The translations under genes and the position numbers were made by a program. A stretch of 13,523 nucleotides of DNA from an uncultured Porphyromonas sp. (lineage in GTDB: Bacteria > Bacteroidota > Bacteroidia > Bacteroidales > Porphyromonadaceae). Positions within the stretch are counted from its first letter, which is position 1. The number at the start of each line of letters is the position of its first letter. This document shows, piece after piece, positions 1 to 7,007 of this stretch. The stretch lies in NCBI GenBank assembly GCA_945875135.1, contig CAMCJO010000020.1:1-13523 (forward strand), written 5' to 3'. A model generated the notes under the pieces. That model saw nothing but the letters and a program-made list of their open reading frames with translations, was not told the origin of the DNA and made no database searches.

Positions 1-952
1 CTATACGGAACTCCTCTCGGCTGAATCGTCTTCTGACATCTCCAGCATGTATCAAGGTGAGCTGTTCTGAATCTTGCTCTGACTGGATCTTAGCACGCTT
101 TACTATGGGTGCGAAGCCTTCGCTGTTGAATTGCCAACTTGCCTCGACCTCTGCACCCTCCCAGCACTCAAACTGCTCGGCTCCCTTGTCCGATAGATTG
201 ATAGTGGTCGAGTCTATGATGAGGCGGCTCAGATTGAAATCCTCTGGCTTGATACCAAACTTCTCAAACTCAAAAGCGAATCTAGGAGATAGAGTAGGGA
301 TGGTGATGACTGGCTTGAGGTCATCCTCCTTGATGATAGCAAGGCCAGGGGAGAACTCTTGCGGGGTGCTCTGAGTATCCACAAAGAAGATGCCTCGGTA
401 GGACCCAAAGTTACTCTGAGGTATGTAGTCTGCGATTACCTCCTCGATGCTCTTCTCTTTGAGCCAGCACCAGGCGTAGGGTGCGTTGCTTCCTCTCGGC
501 TCTGTCTCTATCTGGGAGAATAATCTACGTGTCGTTTTATCGCTCTTATATTGAAATTTATTTGCGCACTCATCCATAGCCTTCTGTAGCTCTGCAGTCG
601 GTTCGTACGCGAGTCGATCAAGGGTGTCTAGTGTCTTCTTCAAGAAAGAGACTAAATCCTTGGCATCGTATTGAAAGATGGTAGGTATCCATGCTCTAAG
701 GATTGAGAAGTCTCCTCGGTCTTGACCTGAGCGAATATAGGATAGTGCATATCCAGCACTGCCAAAGCACTCTAAGAGGTAGAGATCTGTCTGTGTGGAG
801 ACTCCAGCACTTATGGACTCTCTCAGATCTCCTCGCATCTTCGCCTTGAGGTCATCGTCAGTAGCAACGGGTTCTTGTAGTCCGTTGAGACTATACTGAT
901 AGAAGAGTTCGAGGATATCGTCGGTTCTCGTTAGTCCTGTTTTATTTGCCAT
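1..952 (-). CDS. Unrecognised soluble protein, last visible gene of the operon (C-terminus off the left edge)
   Basis: Reading the minus strand from the ATG at 950-952 gives 317 codons with no stop before the window edge, so the gene is truncated by the window and is not broken. The protein begins MANKTGLTRTDDILELFYQY. I see no signal peptide, membrane segment or nucleotide-binding motif. The first 130 or so residues look helical and the rest mixed, with aromatic-rich stretches such as YAWCWLKEKS. The last visible part, from about residue 225, looks beta-rich and may be a separate domain. The gap to the upstream GTPase gene is 46 bases with no promoter that I can see, so it is probably co-transcribed and belongs to the same system. 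I do not recognise the family. It could be an effector, a substrate-recognition subunit or a scaffold. Confidence 0.8.
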   Translation of the reverse strand, partial: MANKTGLTRTDDILELFYQYSLNGLQEPVATDDDLKAKMRGDLRESISAGVSTQTDLYLLECFGSAGYALSYIRSGQDRGDFSILRAWIPTIFQYDAKDLVSFLKKTLDTLDRLAYEPTAELQKAMDECANKFQYKSDKTTRRLFSQIETEPRGSNAPYAWCWLKEKSIEEVIADYIPQSNFGSYRGIFFVDTQSTPQEFSPGLAIIKEDDLKPVITIPTLSPRFAFEFEKFGIKPEDFNLSRLIIDSTTINLSDKGAEQFECWEGAEVEASWQFNSEGFAPIVKRAKIQSEQDSEQLTLIHAGDVRRRFSREEFRI

Positions 953-998
953 AGTAGGGATGCTATTTCTTGATTGTAGTGATATAACAGGGCATCTA

Positions 999-2981
999 TC
1001 AGCTATTGAGAGCCCTCTTAATGCGGTTGATAAAACCTCCCTCAGCAAAGCTCTGTCCCTGCTCGATGAGGATCTTCTGAATGAAGTCCTGAGCGAAGTG
1101 TGTGTCTAGCTTGCAGAGACTCTTGAGAGAGACCTCTCCAAGCGAGAAGGGTTGGCATATCACCCTACCTTCATTGATCTCGTAGTCTTCGCACTGCCCC
1201 TTGAGGAAGTTTATAAAGTTACTATAGTGCTCCTTGAGGTAAGTACCTAGATTCACATTCTCCTTATTGAGATCTACCTTGGTAAGGAGTACATAGAGAG
1301 CGTCGGTATCGTTGCGCAGGTAGTTCTTTTGACGCAAATAGTTGCCCACAGACTCTAGATAAGTCTGCACGTCAGTCGGGTCATCTTTAGCGATTCTCTT
1401 GTTTTCACCTCCATACTCGAGACAAAAGATGTGGATACGACGATTGCCTCTCTGGCTATTACTCCCAGCTCCCAGCATTTGGTCAAGCTTTTCCAGCATT
1501 ACGTCATCTTCAGGACTGGTATGACCCGTGGAGTTGCGATGGATGGCTGCCATAAGCTCTCCTGCCATATCCATCAGAGTGTATGGGTAGATTAGCTTGG
1601 ACTTTCGTCCAGTCCGCTCGGTGATGTCAAACTCAATCTTGTAAAACTGATTGAGATCTGTACTATTGACGAGTCGAACGAGGTTATACTTACTATTCGT
1701 CTGAGGGTTGAATGCGTTGCGTAGCTGTGAGGCGTAGTCGTAGCCACGCTTGTTTCTTTTATTCACAATGAGCTCAGCGGAGTAGTCTCCTGTAGTTCTA
1801 AATAAGGTGTGGAGGATAGCACCGATGGCGCACGTTTTGCCCGAAGATGGGACTCCCCATATATAGATCTCTTTGCAGGGTCTATCTACTGCTAGAAGGG
1901 ACTCTTCATTTGATGCCTTTATAGAGACAGCTCCTAGCTCGCTTTCTGAAGATCGACCGACATAATGTACGACCTCTTCGCTGAGGCCACACTCTAAGAG
2001 ATCCTCGATGGAGATCCCGCCGTACTCTAACAAGTACTTGATGCTCCTGGCGTGGAGGATATTAGGATCCTTAGTGATCTCGTGTAGGATATCCTCAGGA
2101 GTCAGCTCCGTGCTGTGATAAAACCTAGAGATTTCCTCTTCAGCGTCATAGGTTCTTCCTAATGTGTAGTCAAGCCTTTCGACCTCTTCGGTTGGATCTA
2201 TATACACACGTCGGCTACGGTTGCTTATCTCTTGGAGCAGCTGATTAGCCTCATAGTCGTAAGGTGAATCAGGGTAGTTACGTAGGAACTGCCTGAGTTC
2301 TTTACTACTTGCTTTGTCCACACGTTGCCATGCGTTTTCAATCTCTTGCTCTTGGGCTGCTTTTTCGGCAGACCTTTGGGCTGTGGCTCTTAGCGCTCTA
2401 ATCTTCTCCTTTGCCTGTGCAGCATGCTGACCGTTAGGGTACTTGGCAAGGTAAGCCTCAAAAGCCGTTGCTGTCATCTCTTGCTCTGCGCGATCAAACT
2501 CTTTATGATCGCTCTGAGAGAGAATCCTAGAGACCTCGTCCCTTTTGGATCGTGTGTAGGCTGGTCCGAAGTTCTTTTTAAGGTACTGCTCGCTAACCTC
2601 TCCCCGTATGATGGCTTCAGCTATCTCCTCTGCAGAGGCCTTTGACACACGAGCCTCGTCCCATCCTGAGTAGTTAGAGTCGTCCGAGACTTCTATGTCT
2701 ACCTCTTCTTCCTGAGAAGTTGCTACCACCGTATGGTCAGAGTATGTCTCATCTCCATGAGAGGAGGTGTCAGAATCGTTGTTTGTAGTATTGGACGCAG
2801 AGGGTACACTGTTATTTACTAGGTACATAACTTCATCACGCTTAGCTTCGTCGAAGCGCTCTCCTGCTTTTTTTATTAGCTCGCGCTCAGAGATAAGACC
2901 TTTGGAGATAAACTCTGCAATCTGCGGGGCAGAGTATTTCTCTATGTTGTTGATGACGTCATCTTTGTCGAAGGTGCTCAT
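999..2981 (-). CDS. P-loop GTPase with duplicated N-terminal helical adaptor domains and TPR-like repeats
   Basis: This 660-residue protein lacks a signal peptide or membrane segment and is probably cytosolic. Residues 17-57 and 116-156 are copies of one helical domain, with 17 of 41 positions identical (shared SA..IAE.I..G..SE..L and KRDEV). A weaker third copy may lie near 302-342. Between the first two copies is an acidic, Ser/Thr-rich linker. Two TPR-like motifs (FEAYLAKYP near 174 and LRQFLRNYP near 229) follow. The C-terminal domain carries a Walker A motif GVPSSGKT at 376-383, a G3-like DMAGE at 471-475 and a G4 TKVD at 567-570 after a hydrophobic strand, so guanine-nucleotide binding is likely. 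DxAGE is a form I associate with the DO-GTPase-type families of bacterial conflict systems; that assignment is unverified. Small adaptor repeats ahead of an NTPase suggest recruitment or oligomerisation. The 88-base gap upstream is the widest in the operon. Confidence 0.85.
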   Translation of the reverse strand: MSTFDKDDVINNIEKYSAPQIAEFISKGLISERELIKKAGERFDEAKRDEVMYLVNNSVPSASNTTNNDSDTSSHGDETYSDHTVVATSQEEEVDIEVSDDSNYSGWDEARVSKASAEEIAEAIIRGEVSEQYLKKNFGPAYTRSKRDEVSRILSQSDHKEFDRAEQEMTATAFEAYLAKYPNGQHAAQAKEKIRALRATAQRSAEKAAQEQEIENAWQRVDKASSKELRQFLRNYPDSPYDYEANQLLQEISNRSRRVYIDPTEEVERLDYTLGRTYDAEEEISRFYHSTELTPEDILHEITKDPNILHARSIKYLLEYGGISIEDLLECGLSEEVVHYVGRSSESELGAVSIKASNEESLLAVDRPCKEIYIWGVPSSGKTCAIGAILHTLFRTTGDYSAELIVNKRNKRGYDYASQLRNAFNPQTNSKYNLVRLVNSTDLNQFYKIEFDITERTGRKSKLIYPYTLMDMAGELMAAIHRNSTGHTSPEDDVMLEKLDQMLGAGSNSQRGNRRIHIFCLEYGGENKRIAKDDPTDVQTYLESVGNYLRQKNYLRNDTDALYVLLTKVDLNKENVNLGTYLKEHYSNFINFLKGQCEDYEINEGRVICQPFSLGEVSLKSLCKLDTHFAQDFIQKILIEQGQSFAEGGFINRIKRALNS

Positions 2982-3069
2982 AGTTGCTTGTACTGATGTT
3001 TCGATAGATATGGGTCGTTAGTGGCATCAAGCTTGTTGCCTAGCCTAAAAGTGGACAGAGGGGGCGTGA

Positions 3070-4206
3070 TCATAGCTCGAATGATGAACTCTTGCTCTTG
3101 CTGCCTCGTCCCTCGCTCTGCTGGTTATCATTGTTGAGTGAGAAGCTGGAGGGCTTTCGCTCCTTTGCCTTGAGAGGTACGTCGTCGGATAATGGGATGC
3201 TGGGTCTAGTGGCTTGACTAGTGACTAGACTAGACGATCTTCTTATATTTTTACCCCCTTTCCATAGGCTATAGTGGTTTCTAGCCTTGGTGTGTCGTTG
3301 CTGTAATAAGTAGGGAGTGATGAGTAGACTGTAAAGAAGCAAGCCTAGCCATATAGTATGCTTACTGAAGCCACTCTGGTTGCGCACGATCTCCTTGACC
3401 TGACTGAAGGAAGCCTGGCAGTGCTCTAAGAGTCCGACAGCCTGCTCGAAGGTGGGATACTGTCGCTCGTAGGAAAGGTTGGTACGACTAAAGTCCTCTA
3501 GCTGGCTGATCCACTGTGATACGCCACTCAAGATGGCATCTGTATTGCCTATGAGAAAGGGATTCCACACAGAGGGCTTCTGACCATTGACCTCTATCCA
3601 CTTTTGTGCTTCCTCTCTAAACTGCGCAAAGGCTTCTGTCGGAGGTAAGAGCTGTAGCCTGAGTGTCAGAAGGTAGTTTTCCTTAGCATAGGGGCTGTGA
3701 TCAGCACTAGATGCACGCTGGTTGGATCGAGAGGGTAAGCTGGAGTCGAGTGTGCGATTGTAACTATCTAGTCGCTCGTGGCAGTACTGATCGTACTCCT
3801 TAAAGAGTCCCTTGAAGGTGTTGACCCCGTCTGCAAAGTTCTTTTGGATCTCTTCGCTCTGCTCTATGACACGACAAGTGTAGTTGATAGGGTGTAGAGA
3901 GAGTAGGAAGATAGGCAGTGTCAGAAAGACTAAGGCACGCTCCCACCAAATGCGCTTGGCAAAGTGTCTGTTTGTGCCCTTTAGGAACTGGATGCCTAGA
4001 AAGAGTCCCAACGAGACAATCGTAAAGGTCAGGTCAGGTATCGGTGGCACTACAGAAGCTACGAGTAGGGCCTCTACATAGTCTCCCGTCTTATAGAAGC
4101 CTTGCATATAGGTACCGATCGCCATAGCGATGATGGCGAAGGCAAGCGTAGCATTGGCCCAAGAGAATGAGGGACCCTCATTCCATACATTGCTATTCTT
4201 TCCCAT
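3070..4206 (-). CDS. Four-helix inner-membrane protein with a large periplasmic loop and Ser/Lys-rich tail
   Basis: The 378-residue protein has four hydrophobic segments: about 15-35, 58-76, 87-104 and 284-302. Charge distribution fits both termini in the cytoplasm: the short 2-3 loop is basic (KGTNRHFAKR), as is the region after helix 4 (QQRHTKARN). This would place residues 105-283, about 180 residues of mostly helical character, in the periplasm. The C-terminal 75 residues are low-complexity, basic and rich in Ser, and look disordered. The first residues MGKNSNVW are not a signal peptide. The start lies 16 bases after the protease gene, implying tight co-expression. I recognise no family. 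Given the neighbour's predicted periplasmic protease domain, the loop could be its partner, regulator or substrate, while the tail could dock the cytosolic GTPases; both roles are inference. Confidence 0.82.
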   Translation of the reverse strand: MGKNSNVWNEGPSFSWANATLAFAIIAMAIGTYMQGFYKTGDYVEALLVASVVPPIPDLTFTIVSLGLFLGIQFLKGTNRHFAKRIWWERALVFLTLPIFLLSLHPINYTCRVIEQSEEIQKNFADGVNTFKGLFKEYDQYCHERLDSYNRTLDSSLPSRSNQRASSADHSPYAKENYLLTLRLQLLPPTEAFAQFREEAQKWIEVNGQKPSVWNPFLIGNTDAILSGVSQWISQLEDFSRTNLSYERQYPTFEQAVGLLEHCQASFSQVKEIVRNQSGFSKHTIWLGLLLYSLLITPYLLQQRHTKARNHYSLWKGGKNIRRSSSLVTSQATRPSIPLSDDVPLKAKERKPSSFSLNNDNQQSEGRGSKSKSSSFEL

Positions 4207-4222
4207 AGAGGATGTAGTCTAT

Positions 4223-6991
4223 CTATTCTTGTAGTTGTCTCTGGATGTTATCTATCTCTTGCTGTAACGCACGCTGCTGCTCTTGCAGCTCTCTGAGCCG
4301 TGCTCTCAGCTGTGCTTGGGAGTCTGTAGTAGATGACTCTGTGGACTCTCTGCCGACCATCTCCCCGTCAGGTTGGACAGTGCCACCCCCTTGTTTAATC
4401 TTGCTGATAGAGCCGTCTTGCACCATCTGCTTGAGGAGTGTCAGAGCTCTATCGATCTGTATCATAGGAGTGTCGCTATGCTCTATAGGATAGCCTGAAC
4501 GTCTCAATATGTAGAGAGCTTGCTGGGCTGTCAGAGAGGAGTAGGTACTACGCATCAGTGCTACTGAGCCAGCGACTATGGGTGCGGCCATACTGGTCCC
4601 ATCGTAAGACTCGAATGATCGATGAGGAGTAGCACTATAGATGGCAACGCCTGGTGCTGCTATGTTGGCTCCCTGATCGTAATTTGTAAAGTCTGAGAGA
4701 TTAAGGTCCGGGTTTACCGCTGCGACATTGAGCGTCGTTAGCGAGTTTCTACAAGTGGGAGAGAGAGCTGCCACGACATTCTCATTGCCCGTAGCAATGA
4801 CTAGGATAGCATTATGCTTTGTGACAGTCTTGGTTACATGCTGAAAGACCTGCTCGTAACCCTTGAAGAGAACCTTCGCAAGCTTGCGCTGCTCGTCTCG
4901 AGGTAGCCGAGCAAACTGCTCCATACCACTGGGGCCTAAGGACATGTTGACTACGTCTGCTCCATGTAGCACAGCATACATAATGCCACTGACCATAGCT
5001 GATATGGTACAGAGTCCATTGTCAAAGACCTGTACAGGCATAATCTTACAATTGGGGGCTATGCCTGCGGCGCCTTGATTGTAGTAAGCCGTAGAGCCCG
5101 CAGCTATTGCAGCGACGTGGGTGCCATGTCCCTCACCAGTGCTCAGGTAGTTGTTTTGAGTGAACACATTGTAGGGTCTATAGAGACGCCCCTGAAAGAT
5201 GGGGTGGCTAGCATCTATGCCATCGTCTATGACTGCAACGATAACCTCGGGGCTACCCTTGGTCATCTGCCACGCAGCGGGCGCGTTTACAGCTTTGAGG
5301 TGCCAGCCTCTTAGATTGTTACTATTGAGAGCCTGTGTAGGGGTACCAGCATGCTCTACGATAGCCTCGTCGACGACAAAGAATGGCTGACGTGGTAACT
5401 CCTGAGGCAGTCGCTTGCCAAGAGACTCACGCTCTGACGAAGGTACTTGGATCTGAATCAGCTGAGCATTGGGATCAACACCGATGACGCGGTAGTTGTC
5501 AGAGGGGTACTTCCCCTTGAAGTCTTTGACCCACTGCTGTAAGTTTGCATTGTCATCGGTTAGATAGACATTGAGCCGATCCGCTATGATGGGGATCTGC
5601 TCATCGGAGTCAATGATGCGAGGCGGTCTGCCGTCGTCACCCATAATAGGTGCCACAACAGCACCATCTGGTAGACGCTCATCATCTCCGAGTATGTCTC
5701 TGACTCGACCATTGTCATCATAGTAAGAGCCGTCGTCTCCTTGTATCTGATCTACAGAGCCTACACTGTCTACGGGGATCTCCGCGTAGGCTCGATCTTC
5801 GTCATCATCATAAAGGTGCGATGCGCAGCTGCTACATCCGCTCCCGAGTAACCATAGTATTAGGAATAGGAGTAGTAGAAATAGGAGTCCCCACAGGAGC
5901 CACTCCCACCAAGTTCGTTGCCTCCACCAATACCAACTATACCACCTTCCTTTATTCTGCTCGTATTGGGCGGTAAAGGTTGTATCTTCACTCAGAGGTT
6001 GCGATATGTCGGGAGACCAACCAGTGAAGCGATAGCCTCTCTTGCTCTTGACTCTAGGAATGGCGCTTGGAGCGACTGCAGATCCTAGCTCGATAGGCAT
6101 ATCGATCTCTCTGCGCCTTCTCTTCAGCAGACCATGCTCCCCAGCATTGAAGGTAGCTCGTACGCTCGAGGAGCGATACTGAGCTGTCGCTATGATGTCG
6201 CTCTGGATAGGCGCATCGAGGTTGACGTCCCAGCCTGTAAAGAGGTATCCCCTCTCAGGTGTGATCGTAGGAATCTGACTAGCGTCTAGACGACCTCCTC
6301 TAGGTATGGTGACACTACTAGCTCCATAATCTAGCCTTCCATGCAGACCTGGGTTAAAAGCTACAACGAGGAGATCCTCCTGAGGCTCCTCTACCTTGCT
6401 GTATGGCGGAGGTGTGACGGGTGGCTCCTCGGGAGCAACCTCTTGGGGCGTCTCCTCCACCTCTGGCTCTTGGACGACCTCTTCTGGCTCTGGCTCTTGA
6501 GGTGCTACAAAGAGCTCTTCGAGAGGAAAGACCTTGATATTCTTCTCCTTCTCTCTCATACCCCACGCTACGACGACGACTCGGTCGTCATAACAATAGA
6601 TAAATCGCTCGTCAATGCTGGAGAGGATCCCTGCGAGAGTCATCCGCTCCTCCTCATTGCGACACTGCTCTACAGCTTGCTGGTAGTGCGTGAGCGTCTC
6701 TTGCAGGATCTCCTCATAGTGCGCTCGCGCCTCATCCTCTAGCTGAGAGAGTAGTCTGGGTGCCTTCTGCCACTGCACACCATGCCATACAATAGTCCCA
6801 AAGTTTGGGTCAAAGTCAGGCTGTGCTAGGAAGTCTTGATACTCCTTGGAGATGTTGTTCTGGAGGATAGGTTCTACACTGTTGTAGCGCTTGTAGAGCT
6901 GGTCGCTACCCAGTCGCTGGATCTTGTCAAAGTACTTGAGATTCGTCTGGCAGAGCCTGCGCTTACCATAGAATTTGTTGTCCCTACTCAT
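4223..6991 (-). CDS. Membrane-anchored subtilisin-family (S8) serine protease with two InlB/Flg_new-type repeats
   Basis: The 922-residue protein has this order: an unrecognised N-terminal domain (1-160, containing IVWHGVQW and DDRVVVVAWG); a Pro/Glu-rich linker (162-205); two beta repeats with the GYxFTGW signature (about 208-272 and 277-344) like Listeria-Bacteroides or InlB B-repeats; one membrane helix (about 361-382); an acidic linker; a possible inhibitor-I9-like propeptide (about 462-547); the S8 catalytic domain (565-850); and a Gln-rich coiled coil (889-922). The triad is complete: Asp589 in VIDDGI, His622 in GHGTHVA, Ser800 in DGTSMAAP, with oxyanion-hole Asn736 in ATGNEN, so it should be active. 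There is no N-terminal signal peptide. Basic residues precede the helix (RRRRE, KGRWYSWYWWRQR) and acidic DDDEDR follows, so I predict the N-terminus inside and the protease outside the inner membrane. The start follows the GTPase gene by 16 bases. Confidence 0.92.
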   Translation of the reverse strand: MSRDNKFYGKRRLCQTNLKYFDKIQRLGSDQLYKRYNSVEPILQNNISKEYQDFLAQPDFDPNFGTIVWHGVQWQKAPRLLSQLEDEARAHYEEILQETLTHYQQAVEQCRNEEERMTLAGILSSIDERFIYCYDDRVVVVAWGMREKEKNIKVFPLEELFVAPQEPEPEEVVQEPEVEETPQEVAPEEPPVTPPPYSKVEEPQEDLLVVAFNPGLHGRLDYGASSVTIPRGGRLDASQIPTITPERGYLFTGWDVNLDAPIQSDIIATAQYRSSSVRATFNAGEHGLLKRRRREIDMPIELGSAVAPSAIPRVKSKRGYRFTGWSPDISQPLSEDTTFTAQYEQNKGRWYSWYWWRQRTWWEWLLWGLLFLLLLFLILWLLGSGCSSCASHLYDDDEDRAYAEIPVDSVGSVDQIQGDDGSYYDDNGRVRDILGDDERLPDGAVVAPIMGDDGRPPRIIDSDEQIPIIADRLNVYLTDDNANLQQWVKDFKGKYPSDNYRVIGVDPNAQLIQIQVPSSERESLGKRLPQELPRQPFFVVDEAIVEHAGTPTQALNSNNLRGWHLKAVNAPAAWQMTKGSPEVIVAVIDDGIDASHPIFQGRLYRPYNVFTQNNYLSTGEGHGTHVAAIAAGSTAYYNQGAAGIAPNCKIMPVQVFDNGLCTISAMVSGIMYAVLHGADVVNMSLGPSGMEQFARLPRDEQRKLAKVLFKGYEQVFQHVTKTVTKHNAILVIATGNENVVAALSPTCRNSLTTLNVAAVNPDLNLSDFTNYDQGANIAAPGVAIYSATPHRSFESYDGTSMAAPIVAGSVALMRSTYSSLTAQQALYILRRSGYPIEHSDTPMIQIDRALTLLKQMVQDGSISKIKQGGGTVQPDGEMVGRESTESSTTDSQAQLRARLRELQEQQRALQQEIDNIQRQLQE

Positions 6992-7007
6992 AGTTCAATG
7001 GTCTAGT

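Noticed and set aside
2982..3069. Internal promoter or small gene in the 88-base gap
   Set aside because: I found no TAnnTTTG box there, and the only ATG frame is about 22 codons and runs out of frame into the next gene.
6341..6742. A 133-codon plus-strand frame
   Set aside because: It is antisense to the N-terminal domain and Pro/Glu-rich linker of the protease. Its Leu-rich translation is what such codons give in reverse, and it has no motif.
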